64,000 nt of DNA from Rhodobacterales bacterium (GTDB lineage Bacteria; Pseudomonadota; Alphaproteobacteria; Rhodobacterales; Rhodobacteraceae): positions 1 through 64,000 of the forward strand of contig JAACUH010000057.1 of assembly GCA_009993005.1 (NCBI GenBank), read 5' to 3'. Each line of letters begins with the position of its first letter. The first letter of the stretch is position 1. Below are positions 1-7,466 of this stretch, in pieces. The notes beneath the pieces are model-generated. The model was not told the DNA's origin and made no database searches. It worked only from the letters and a program-made list of their open reading frames with translations. The position numbers were made by a program, and so were the translations under genes.

Positions 1-438
1 GCCTTCCGACAGCTTCATGCGCAGCTCGCGCAGCACGGGAAGCGCGGCACGCACGCGGTCGGTGCCGACCTTGTCCACCACATCGCTGATGAGTGGCGTG
101 ATCGCGGCCACAGCCGCGTTGCGCACCGACAGGCCGGTGGGGCTGATCGACACCAGCTTGCGCCGCGCATCGTCCCAGTCGGGGCGGATATGCACCCATC
201 CCGCCCATTCGAGCTTGCCCAGCGTGTTGGTCATCGCGCCCCGCGTCAGGTGAAACACGCGGGCAAGCTGCGCGGGCGTCTTTTCCGTCCCGGTATGGGC
301 CAGATGGTTGAGCACCGAGAAATGCGACAGCTCCATCCCGCGCGGCAGTGCCTTTGCGACGGCCGAGCGCGCCAGTTGATCGACAGCCAGAATCTCGCTG
401 AAGAGCGTGACGGCGAGGCTGTCATTGGGCGTGTTCAT
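1..438 (-). CDS. MarR-family transcriptional regulator (3' end cut by window edge)
   Basis: Winged-helix regulator of the MarR type. From the ATG at 438 the frame reads MNTPNDSLAVTLFSEILAVD, followed by a helix-turn-helix segment (LARVFHLTRGAMTNTLGKLE, about residues 58-77) and a wing with the basic DARRK sequence before SISPTG. These match the MarR fold: dimerisation helices flanking a winged HTH. The start overlaps the stop of the upstream Nit-type amidase gene by 4 bp (ATGA), so it is probably translationally coupled to it. The C-terminal end lies beyond base 1; 146 codons are visible. The ligand and target genes cannot be inferred. Autoregulation of this small operon is possible but not shown. 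Confidence 0.85.
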   Translation of the reverse strand, partial: MNTPNDSLAVTLFSEILAVDQLARSAVAKALPRGMELSHFSVLNHLAHTGTEKTPAQLARVFHLTRGAMTNTLGKLEWAGWVHIRPDWDDARRKLVSISPTGLSVRNAAVAAITPLISDVVDKVGTDRVRAALPVLRELRMKLSEG

Positions 439-1268
439 CGGGGTCCTTCAAAGGGGCGGTCATGGGTCAGCGACGGCACGCGACTGCGCGACCTTGCCAC
501 TTCATCCATGTCGAGATCAACATATGTGATCCCGACATCCGTCCCCGCATCGGCCAGGACCTCGCCCCAGGGCGACACGACCAGGCTGTGCCCATGGGTG
601 CGCCGGGGCGTGCCCGATTGCGCGGCATGGGTGCCGGTTTGCGCGGCGGCCAGCACATAACACCCCGTCTCGATCGCGCGGGCGCGCAACAGCGGCTCCC
701 AATGCGCGGCGCCGGTGACGGGGGAAAAGGCAGCGGGGGCGAGGATGATCCCGGCCCCGGCCTGCGCCAGCGCCCGGTGCAGATAGGCGAACCGCACGTC
801 ATAGCAGATGGTCAGCCCGAGCGTGGCAAAGCCCGCGTCATGCACAACCGCCCTGTCGCCGGGCCTGTAGGAGGCCGATTCGCGGTAGGTCTCACCGGGG
901 CCGACATCGACATCGAACATGTGGATCTTGTCATAGCGCGCGACGATCTGGCCCTTGGGGTCGATCAGGAACGACCGGTTGGCAAAGCGGCCATCGGCAT
1001 CGCCCGTGCGCAGCCCCAGCGATCCGATGGCCAGCCAGACGCCCAGCGCCGCGGCATCCGCGCGCAGGGCGGCGAGCGTGATGTCCGCGTCCTCGGTCTG
1101 CAACACCGCGTCCAGCCGGTCGCGGCTGTTGGCAAGGCAGTTCGTCACCTCGGGCGTGAGCACAAACCCCGCCCCGCCCGCCACCGCCTCGCGCAGCAGC
1201 GCGCGCGTCACGGCCAGGTTCGCCACCGGGTCGTCGCCTGCGGTGAGTTGCAGCAGCGCCGCCTTCAT
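435..1268 (-). CDS. Carbon-nitrogen hydrolase, Nit1/Nit2-type amidase
   Basis: 277-residue nitrilase-superfamily enzyme. The catalytic triad is visible: Glu in TPEVTN (about residue 40), Lys in YDKIHMFDVDV (about 113) and Cys in TICYDVRF (about 147). The YDKIHMFDVDV segment and the overall length fit the Nit branch, whose members repair deaminated glutathione or act as omega-amidases; the exact substrate is inferred. It overlaps both neighbours by 4 bp (grxC upstream, the MarR gene downstream), giving a tight grxC-nit-marR operon. The glutaredoxin neighbour fits a role in glutathione metabolism, but that is context only. Confidence 0.88.
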   Translation of the reverse strand: MKAALLQLTAGDDPVANLAVTRALLREAVAGGAGFVLTPEVTNCLANSRDRLDAVLQTEDADITLAALRADAAALGVWLAIGSLGLRTGDADGRFANRSFLIDPKGQIVARYDKIHMFDVDVGPGETYRESASYRPGDRAVVHDAGFATLGLTICYDVRFAYLHRALAQAGAGIILAPAAFSPVTGAAHWEPLLRARAIETGCYVLAAAQTGTHAAQSGTPRRTHGHSLVVSPWGEVLADAGTDVGITYVDLDMDEVARSRSRVPSLTHDRPFEGPR

Positions 1269-1522
1269 GCCGTGAGCAGAGGGTCAAGCCGCCCCGCGCT
1301 GTCGAGCGCATAGAGGTCATCGCACCCGCCGACATGTCTGCCGTCGATAAAGATCTGCGGCACCGTGCGCCCGCCATTGCTGCGCTGCGTCATCTCGGCG
1401 CGGCGCTGCGGCTCTGCGACGACATTGACCTCGGTATAGCTCACGCCCTTTTGCGCCAGCAGCCGCTTGGCCGCGTGGCAATAGCCGCAACTGGGCGATG
1501 TGTAGATTTCGATCTTGGCCAT
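1265..1522 (-). CDS. grxC: Glutaredoxin 3
   Basis: 85-residue dithiol glutaredoxin that reduces protein and small-molecule disulfides using glutathione. The active-site motif CGYC is at residues 12-15 of MAKIEIYTSPSCGYC, and the glutathione-binding TVP and GGCDD motifs follow. I chose the ATG at 1522 rather than the one 9 bp upstream because an AAGGGA ribosome-binding sequence sits about 8 bases before it, and because family members begin at this Met. First gene of a three-gene overlapping operon with the Nit-type amidase and the MarR regulator. Confidence 0.93.
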   Translation of the reverse strand: MAKIEIYTSPSCGYCHAAKRLLAQKGVSYTEVNVVAEPQRRAEMTQRSNGGRTVPQIFIDGRHVGGCDDLYALDSAGRLDPLLTA

Positions 1523-1556
1523 AGGGGGCATCCCTTAAACATCATTGACCCTTGAT

Positions 1557-2279
1557 CTAATGCTCTTTGACAGCCCTTGCCAGTAGCAGCACGCAGACCT
1601 CGCGCGCGCCGGCACCCAGCGCGGCCTGCGCACAGGCGGCGAGCGTGGCGCCGGTGGTCATGACATCATCCACCAGCAGCACCGCACGACCCCTGATCTG
1701 CCCCCCGCGCCCCGGATGCACCGCGATGGCGCCCGACAGCGCCGCAAAGCGCGCCTCGCGCGTCATCCCCTCCAGCGAGCGGGTGCGGGCGGGGCGGATC
1801 AGCGCATCGGCGCAGACCGGCCGCGCGGCAACCTTGCCCACCCAATTGGCCAGCAGCGCCGACTGGTTGTAGCGCCTCTTGAGCAGCCGCAGCCAATGCA
1901 GGGGCACCGGCACGATCACCGTATCCTCGCGCCACAGCGGCGCCGCGGCCATGGCCATCCAGGCGCCGGCAGGCCGCGCGAGGTCGGTGCGGTCGCCATG
2001 TTTGAGCCCCAGCACGATCTTGCGCGCATTGTCGTGATAGACCAGCGCGGCGCGCCCCTGCGTCCAGGGCCGGGCGACGGTCATGCAGTCGTCGCAATGC
2101 GCGACCTCGCCGGCATCCTCGCCCGGCAGCGGCGTGCCGCAGAGGTCGCAGACAAGCCCGCTCACAAAAGGCGTGTCGCGCCAGCAGGTGCCGCAAAGGC
2201 CAAAGTCGCTTTCGGTCATCGCACCGCAGGAAATGCATTGCGACGGGTAGATCACGCGCAGGGCGCTTTGCAATTGCAC
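1557..2279 (-). CDS. comF: ComF-family phosphoribosyltransferase-like protein
   Basis: About 240 residues. The N-terminus carries two zinc-ribbon Cys pairs (CISCG...CGTC and CDLCG...CDDC). The C-terminus has a type I phosphoribosyltransferase domain with the PRPP-binding motif VDDVMTTGAT. ComF proteins are needed for DNA uptake in naturally transformable bacteria and are widespread in Rhodobacteraceae; the enzymatic substrate is unknown. I set the start at the GTG at 2279, because AGGAG lies 7 bases upstream (2287-2291) and the product then begins MQLQSALRVIYPSQC. A longer in-frame GTG at 2315 would overlap the divergent methyltransferase gene and has no good ribosome-binding site. Confidence 0.88.
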   Translation of the reverse strand: MQLQSALRVIYPSQCISCGAMTESDFGLCGTCWRDTPFVSGLVCDLCGTPLPGEDAGEVAHCDDCMTVARPWTQGRAALVYHDNARKIVLGLKHGDRTDLARPAGAWMAMAAAPLWREDTVIVPVPLHWLRLLKRRYNQSALLANWVGKVAARPVCADALIRPARTRSLEGMTREARFAALSGAIAVHPGRGGQIRGRAVLLVDDVMTTGATLAACAQAALGAGAREVCVLLLARAVKEH

Positions 2280-2302
2280 CGCGTTTCTCCTAAATGCGCG
2301 GG

Positions 2303-3127
2303 ATGCAGACGCCACCCCGCCTTTGTGACCCCGAAGCGCTCCGCCGCAACCGCGCGCGCGCCGCGCGCGCGCCGGTGACGTTTCTGATGGAGCAGGTCGC
2401 CGCCGAGGTTCAGGAAAGACTCATCGAGGTTAACAGAAGGTTTACAGCACCCGCGATCGTGACCGGATGGCCCGGTTTCTGGGCTGGCGTGATGCCCGGC
2501 GCACAGGTTGTGCCTGATGACGACACGCTCTCGCTGACGCCCGGCGCACATGACCTCGTGCTCCACGCGCTGTCGCTGCATTGGGCGGCCGACCCCATCG
2601 GCCAGCTCGTGCAATGCCGCCACGCGCTGCGGCCCGACGGGCTTCTCATCGCGGTGCTTTTCGGCGGGCAGACGCTGCACGAATTACGCGCGAGCCTTGC
2701 CGCAGCCGAGGCCGAGGTCACGGGCGGGCTGTCGCCGCGCGTCGCGCCGATGGGCGAGATCCGCGATCTGGGCGCGCTGTTGCAGCGGGCGGGCCTTGCG
2801 CTGCCGGTGGCGGATGCGACGCCGCTGACGGTCAGCTATCCGACCCTGACGGCGCTGCTGCATGACCTGCGCGCGATGGGCGAGGGCAATGCGCTGGCGG
2901 GCCGCCTGCGCCATCCCACCCGCCGCGCGGTGATGGCGCGCGCCGCCGCGATCTATGCCGAAACCTTTGCCACCCCCGACGGCCGCCTGCCTGCGACTTT
3001 CGACATCATCACGCTCACCGGCTGGGCGCCCGCCCCCGACCAGCCGCAGCCACTGCGCCCCGGATCGGCGACGCACCGTCTGGCCGATGCGCTGGGGGCC
3101 ACGCCACTTGCCCCAACAGATGATTGA
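2303..3127 (+). CDS. SAM-dependent methyltransferase, BioC/NDUFAF5-like
   Basis: About 274 residues. It begins MQTPPRLCDPEALRRNRARA, the typical opening of the alphaproteobacterial group related to mitochondrial NDUFAF5 and to BioC (LRRNRARAAR, then the ERLIEVNRRF helix). The middle has an acidic LHALSLHWAADP segment, the usual post-motif of class I methyltransferases. The classical GxGxG glycine loop is poorly kept (IVTGWPGFWAG), so SAM binding is inferred from family resemblance. NDUFAF5 hydroxylates a complex I subunit; the bacterial role is uncertain. Its start lies only 23 bp from that of divergent comF. An alternative ATG is at 2294. Confidence 0.75.
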   Translation: MQTPPRLCDPEALRRNRARAARAPVTFLMEQVAAEVQERLIEVNRRFTAPAIVTGWPGFWAGVMPGAQVVPDDDTLSLTPGAHDLVLHALSLHWAADPIGQLVQCRHALRPDGLLIAVLFGGQTLHELRASLAAAEAEVTGGLSPRVAPMGEIRDLGALLQRAGLALPVADATPLTVSYPTLTALLHDLRAMGEGNALAGRLRHPTRRAVMARAAAIYAETFATPDGRLPATFDIITLTGWAPAPDQPQPLRPGSATHRLADALGATPLAPTDD

Positions 3128-3187
3128 CCGCGCGCGCAAAGCCTCTATTTCACCTGTTTCATGATGCAGAAACCCAGGACCCCGCCG

Positions 3188-4267
3188 ATGCTTGACGCCA
3201 AATCGCAGCGCAACACGGAAACCGTGGCTGTCTGCCCCGTCCATGCCGCGCCCGACCACCCCGCGATCAAACCCGCGCGCATCGGCATCCTCGTGTCAAA
3301 TCTCGGCACGCCGGATGCCACCGACTACTGGTCGATGCGCCGCTATCTGGGCGAGTTTCTGTCCGACCGCCGCGTCGTGGACTACTCGCCCTGGCTCTGG
3401 CAGCCGCTCTTGCAACTCATCATCCTGACCAAACGGCCGTTTTCCTCGGGCGCCAACTACCGTTCGATCTGGAACACGGAAAAGGACGAAAGCCCGCTTC
3501 TGACCATCACCCGCGACCAGACCGACATGATCCGCGCGCAGATGCAGGCGCGCTATGGCGACGATGTGATGGTCGATTTCTGCATGCGCTACGGCAACCC
3601 TTCGACCAGATCCAAAGTGCGCGAGATGGTGGATGCCGGCTGCACCCGCATCCTGTTCTTTCCGCTCTATCCGCATTACGCCGGCGCCACCTCGGCCACC
3701 GCGAATGACCAGTTCTTTCGCGCGCTGATGGAGGAGAAATGGCAGCCCGTCGCGCGCATCGTGCCGCCCTATTTCGACCAGCCCGCCTATATCGAGGCGC
3801 TGGCCCAGTCGATCGAGCGCGCCTATGCCGCCAAGGAGGACCGGCCCGAGATGCTGGTCTGTTCCTATCACGGCGTGCCGGAACGCTATCTGCGCGAGGG
3901 CGACCCCTATCATTGCCAGTGCCAGAAGACCACGCGCCTGCTGCGCGAAAGGCTGGGCTGGGACAAGACGCAGATCACCACCACCTTCCAGAGCCGCTTT
4001 GGCCCCGAGGAATGGCTCAAACCCTACACCGTCGAAGAGGTCGCGCGTCTGGCCGAACGCGGGATCAAGCGGATCGCCGTCTGCGCGCCCGCCTTCAGCG
4101 CCGATTGCATCGAGACGCTGGAAGAGATCAACGAGGAAATCCGCGAAAGCTTTGAGCACGCGGGGGGCGAGCAATTCACCTATATCCCCTGCCTCAACGA
4201 CGATGCCGCGCATATCGAGGCGCTGTGCGGCGTGATCGAGACCAACCTCAAGGGCTGGCTCGACTGA
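3188..4267 (+). CDS. hemH: Ferrochelatase
   Basis: About 359 residues. Inserts ferrous iron into protoporphyrin IX, the last step of haem synthesis. Family motifs are clear: GILVSNLGTPDA near the N-terminus, FFPLYPHYAGATSAT in the middle, the catalytic His in VCSYHGVPERY, and the C-terminal FSADCIETLEEI. The start at 3188 (MLDAKSQRNTE) is preferred over 3161 because AGGA lies about 9 bases upstream. It stands alone on the plus strand, and a terminator-like hairpin follows directly. hemW and hemJ, two further haem-related genes, lie later in the window. Confidence 0.96.
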   Translation: MLDAKSQRNTETVAVCPVHAAPDHPAIKPARIGILVSNLGTPDATDYWSMRRYLGEFLSDRRVVDYSPWLWQPLLQLIILTKRPFSSGANYRSIWNTEKDESPLLTITRDQTDMIRAQMQARYGDDVMVDFCMRYGNPSTRSKVREMVDAGCTRILFFPLYPHYAGATSATANDQFFRALMEEKWQPVARIVPPYFDQPAYIEALAQSIERAYAAKEDRPEMLVCSYHGVPERYLREGDPYHCQCQKTTRLLRERLGWDKTQITTTFQSRFGPEEWLKPYTVEEVARLAERGIKRIAVCAPAFSADCIETLEEINEEIRESFEHAGGEQFTYIPCLNDDAAHIEALCGVIETNLKGWLD

Positions 4268-4271
4268 CACG

Positions 4272-4303
4272 AAAAAGGGCCGCCCGGTGTCCCGTGGCGG
4301 CCC
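4272..4303 (-). terminator. Rho-independent terminator for the minus-strand L,D-transpeptidase gene
   Basis: A perfect 8-bp stem (GGGCCGCC at 4277-4284 pairing with GGCGGCCC at 4296-4303) encloses an 11-base loop. Read on the minus strand, the stem is followed by TTTTT (4272-4276 on plus). It sits 25 bp beyond the transpeptidase stop and 10 bp after the hemH stop, so it may stop both convergent transcripts. Only the minus-strand direction has a T tract. Confidence 0.8.
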
Positions 4304-4327
4304 TGTGTGCAAACGACGCGACCGGCG

Positions 4328-4948
4328 TCAGATCAGCATCACCTGCGTGCCGACATTGGCCAGCGCGAACAGTTCGGTGATGTGTTCGTTGTAAAGCCCG
4401 ATGCAGCCGTTCGACGACCGCCGCCCGATCTTGCGCGTGTCGTGGGTGCCGTGGATGCGGTAATAGGTCCAGGACAGATACAGCGCGAGCGGGCCGAGCG
4501 GGTTCATCGGGTCGCCGCCGGGCACGACCTCGGGCCATTCGGGATTGCGTTCGCGCATCGAGGGCGTCGGCCGCCAGGTCGGCGCGACCACCTTTTGCGT
4601 GACCTCGGTCCGGCCAAGGCGCGTCAGGTCGTCGGTCAGCGGCACGGAGGTGGGGTAGAGCTTGTAGATGCTCTGGTCCTCGGACCAGAAATGCAGCGCA
4701 CGCGACTGGATGTCGCACAGGATCGCCCCGTTGCGCGTGTCGGAAAAATAGGGCCGCCAGTCGAGCGCGCGGAAACTCGACACATTGCGCGTGACCGAGG
4801 CTGAGATCTGCCCTTCAAGCTCGGTCGAATTGTCCTGCTGTGCCGCGAGCCCGGTTGCAAGGCCCGTGGCAAGGCCGGTGCCCATCGCGGCGGTCGCACC
4901 TGCCACAAAGAGCCTGCGGTTGAGACCACCTGTTGTGTCTTTGGCCAT
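4328..4948 (-). CDS. L,D-transpeptidase (YkuD domain), Tat-exported
   Basis: 206 residues. The N-terminus carries a twin-arginine signal (NRRLFVAGATAAMGTG) ending in an Ala/Gly-rich stretch. The YkuD catalytic motif is complete: HGTHD, then SSNGCIGLY with the nucleophile Cys. Such enzymes make 3-3 peptidoglycan crosslinks or attach proteins to the wall in the periplasm. The start at 4948 is supported by AAAGGA 7-8 bases upstream; longer frames would run through the promoter region. It diverges from the CAP-domain lipoprotein gene, beyond which lies a second L,D-transpeptidase, suggesting a small cell-envelope group. Confidence 0.92.
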   Translation of the reverse strand: MAKDTTGGLNRRLFVAGATAAMGTGLATGLATGLAAQQDNSTELEGQISASVTRNVSSFRALDWRPYFSDTRNGAILCDIQSRALHFWSEDQSIYKLYPTSVPLTDDLTRLGRTEVTQKVVAPTWRPTPSMRERNPEWPEVVPGGDPMNPLGPLALYLSWTYYRIHGTHDTRKIGRRSSNGCIGLYNEHITELFALANVGTQVMLI

Positions 4949-4986
4949 GGCGTTGTCCTTTCGGGTCTGATCCCTGTTCTGCGGGC

Positions 4987-5015
4987 TTGATAGAAAAAAG
5001 GGGCGTAAGTTGCAA
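4987..5015 (-). promoter_or_regulatory. Possible sigma-70-type promoter for the Tat-exported L,D-transpeptidase
   Basis: On the minus strand TTGCAA (5010-5015) and TATCAA (4987-4992) are separated by 17 bp, about 40 bp before the start codon. Each hexamer matches 4 of 6 consensus positions. The surrounding sequence is locally AT-rich. Prediction only. Confidence 0.35.
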
Positions 5016-5122
5016 TTCAAACAACCGTCATGCTGGCGGATGTGTGCCCAACTCGCGCCATTGTGGGTTTGAACCCGGCCCAAGGAGGCGTTAAGCAGAC
5101 CGAACGTGATGAAGGAAGCATG

Positions 5123-5632
5123 ATGCTGCGACGTGATGTTCTTGTGGGGCTGGCGATGATCGGGCTGGCCGGCTGTAGCGCGCCGCGCGGGCGGATCGGG
5201 CCGGATGGCCTGCCGCTGCCGCAAATCTACCGCATCACGGCAACCGAGGCGGCCGACATCCCCTTTCGCATGCTCGATGGCGTCAACACCCTGCGTCAGG
5301 CCACCGGCGCGCGGCCGCTGCAACTCGACCCGCAACTGACCGCCGCCGCCGCCACCCATTCGCGCGACATGGCGGTGCAGAACCGGCCCTGGCATTTCGG
5401 CTCTGACGGGTCGTCGCCGATCGACCGGCTGCGGCGCGTGGGCTATACCGGCCCGCTGGTGGGCGAGGTCATCTCGGAAACATTCGAGACCGAGATCGAG
5501 ACTCTGTCAGCCTGGATGCGCGAACCCACAACGCGCGCCGTGATCCTCGACCCGGCCGCGTCGCGCATGGGGCTGGCCTGGTTTCAGGAACAGACCGGCA
5601 AGATCTGGTGGTCGATGGTGCTCGCGGGCTAG
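5123..5632 (+). CDS. CAP-domain (SCP/PR1-like) lipoprotein
   Basis: 169 residues. The N-terminus is a lipoprotein signal, MLRRDVLVGLAMIGLAGCS, with LAGC as lipobox, so the mature protein should be membrane-anchored on the periplasmic side. A CAP domain follows: FRMLDGVNTLRQATGARPL, then AAAATHSRDMA with a conserved His, and a C-terminal MGLAWFQEQ strand. The function of bacterial CAP proteins is poorly known; several act on or near the cell wall. AGGA 6 bases upstream favours the Met at 5123 over the one at 5120. It lies between two L,D-transpeptidase genes. Confidence 0.85.
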   Translation: MLRRDVLVGLAMIGLAGCSAPRGRIGPDGLPLPQIYRITATEAADIPFRMLDGVNTLRQATGARPLQLDPQLTAAAATHSRDMAVQNRPWHFGSDGSSPIDRLRRVGYTGPLVGEVISETFETEIETLSAWMREPTTRAVILDPAASRMGLAWFQEQTGKIWWSMVLAG

Positions 5633-5677
5633 CAGAGCGGGCCAGGGTGGGCGTGAGGGCGGACGTCAGAGCGGACG

Positions 5678-6181
5678 TCAGGGCAGGATGATGATCGGCG
5701 TGTTGTCGCGCACCATCGCATAGATCTCTTCGATCTCGTCATTGGTCACGGCGATGCAACCCGCCGTCCAGTCGCGCTGGCCCAGATTGCGCCGCGGCGT
5801 GCCGTGGATAAAGATCTCTCCCCCCGGCGGCAAGCCCAGCGCGCGGGCAAGCTCCACATCCCGCGTGTCGGGGTAGGAAATGCCCAGCGACAGGTGATAT
5901 TGGCTGTTGGGATTGCGCCGGTTGATCAGATAGGTGCCTTCTGGCGTGCGCCCGTCGCCTTCGACCCGTTTCGGCCCGGTCGGGGCAAAGCCAAGCTCGA
6001 AGGTGTAGCTGCGCAGCACCTGGTCGTTGTGCAGCAGATGCATCACGCGCCGCTCCTTGAACAGCAGCAATTGCGTGACCTCGGGGCCATCGTAGGTCCG
6101 AAATCTCGACGGCGCCGCCCCGCAACCCGCCAGCCCCGCCAGCCCGCAAAGAATGATCGCCCGTCTTGTCAGCCTGGTCAC
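5678..6181 (-). CDS. L,D-transpeptidase (YkuD domain), lipoprotein
   Basis: About 167 residues from a GTG at 6181. The start gives RRAIILCGLAGLAGCG, a lipoprotein signal with LAGC lipobox, and GGAG lies about 10 bases upstream. An ATG at 6241 would add 20 residues but has no visible ribosome-binding site. The YkuD motif is intact (IFIHGTPRR, then WTAGCIAVT with the catalytic Cys). Likely acts on periplasmic peptidoglycan. It points towards the CAP lipoprotein gene (convergent, 45 bp apart). The two transpeptidases here differ in export route, Tat versus lipoprotein. Confidence 0.9.
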   Translation of the reverse strand: MTRLTRRAIILCGLAGLAGCGAAPSRFRTYDGPEVTQLLLFKERRVMHLLHNDQVLRSYTFELGFAPTGPKRVEGDGRTPEGTYLINRRNPNSQYHLSLGISYPDTRDVELARALGLPPGGEIFIHGTPRRNLGQRDWTAGCIAVTNDEIEEIYAMVRDNTPIIILP

Positions 6182-6266
6182 TGTGCGCCTGCTCCGGTCT
6201 GTTGCCGTTTGCACAGCGGATAGACGAATTTGCCGCGGCATCAAAGAATTTTGGAGACCTCGCCCC

Positions 6267-7466
6267 TCACACCCGCGTGAAGCGTGACACGAGCTCCACA
6301 TGCGCAGCCCAGCGGAACTGATCGACCGGCTGCACCCAGTCGAGCGCAAAGCCCGCCTCAACCAGACGCCGCGCGTCGCGGGCAAAGGTCACGGGGTTGC
6401 ACGACACCATGGCCACCCGGTTCACGCCCGATTGCGCGATCATGCCGACCTGCGCCTCGGCCCCTGCGCGGGGCGGGTCGATCACCACGGCGTCAAACCG
6501 CCCAAGCTCATCGGGCAAGAGCGCGCGGCGAAAGAGGTCGCGCGCTTCGGTCGTCACGGCGCGCAGGCCCGACGTGCCGCGCCATCCCCTGTCGAGCGCC
6601 ATCAGCATGTCGGCCTCGCCTTCGACCGCATGCACGCTCGCGTTTTCGGCCAGCGGCAGGGTAAAGGTGCCGCAGCCGGCAAAGAGGTCCACGATCCGGC
6701 CCCCGCCCGCGACAGCCTCGCGCACAGATGCGACCAGCGCCGCCTCACCCTCGGCCGTCGCCTGAAGGAAGGCCCCGGCCGGCGGCAGCACATCGGCACG
6801 GCCGAACCGCTGAAGCGGCGGGGCAATCGTGACCACCGGCTCGCCCGCCCAGACCAGCCGCGCAAGTCCATGCGCCTGCGCAAAGGAGGCCAATTCGATG
6901 CGCAGCGCGGGGGTGAGCGCACGGTCGGTCTCGACCAGAACATCCGGCCCGGCGCGGCTGTCGGTGACGGTCAGCGCGACCTCGGCCTTGCGCGAGGCGG
7001 CGATGACGGTCAGCGCCTCGAGCGTCGGGATCAGCGCGCGCAGCGACGGGCGCAGGAGCTGGCAGTCGGGCACCGCGACCAGCATATCCGAGGCGCGGGC
7101 GTGAAACCCCACCGTCGCGCCCGCCTTGGTCCGCCGGCCCGACAGCTTGGCCCGCCGCCGGGATTGCGCGGGAGAGGTGTCTATCGGCCGGATCAGTGTC
7201 GAAAGCCCCTGCCCGGCCAGCGCCCGCGCGACGATTTGCGCCTTCCACTCGGCCACAAAGCCATCGCTGGCGTGCTGCATGGCGCAGCCGCCGCAGGTGC
7301 GGAAATGGCGGCACGGCGCGGCGACCCGCTGCGGCGACGGCGTCAGGATGCGGACCGCGCCTTCCGCCTGCACATCGACCTCTTCTCCCGGCAGCACCCG
7401 CGCCACAAGCGTGCCGTCATCCAGACGGCCCATCCCGTGATGCGTCACGCTTTCGACCAGCGCCAT
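6267..7466 (-). CDS. 23S rRNA (uracil-5)-methyltransferase family protein (RlmD/TrmA-like)
   Basis: 399 residues. A short TRAM-like N-terminus is followed by iron-sulfur cysteines C52, C58 and C61 (CRHFRTCGGCAMQH) and a further Cys in VPDCQLL. The C-terminal methyltransferase domain has VDLFAGCGTFTLPLA for SAM, VIDPPRAGA, and the catalytic Cys in VSCNPVTFARD. This fits 5-methyluridine formation in 23S rRNA, but the exact uridine (U747, U1939 or a tRNA) cannot be told from sequence. Its ATG directly follows the stop of the upstream ABC exporter gene with no gap (TAGATG). Confidence 0.9.
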   Translation of the reverse strand: MALVESVTHHGMGRLDDGTLVARVLPGEEVDVQAEGAVRILTPSPQRVAAPCRHFRTCGGCAMQHASDGFVAEWKAQIVARALAGQGLSTLIRPIDTSPAQSRRRAKLSGRRTKAGATVGFHARASDMLVAVPDCQLLRPSLRALIPTLEALTVIAASRKAEVALTVTDSRAGPDVLVETDRALTPALRIELASFAQAHGLARLVWAGEPVVTIAPPLQRFGRADVLPPAGAFLQATAEGEAALVASVREAVAGGGRIVDLFAGCGTFTLPLAENASVHAVEGEADMLMALDRGWRGTSGLRAVTTEARDLFRRALLPDELGRFDAVVIDPPRAGAEAQVGMIAQSGVNRVAMVSCNPVTFARDARRLVEAGFALDWVQPVDQFRWAAHVELVSRFTRV

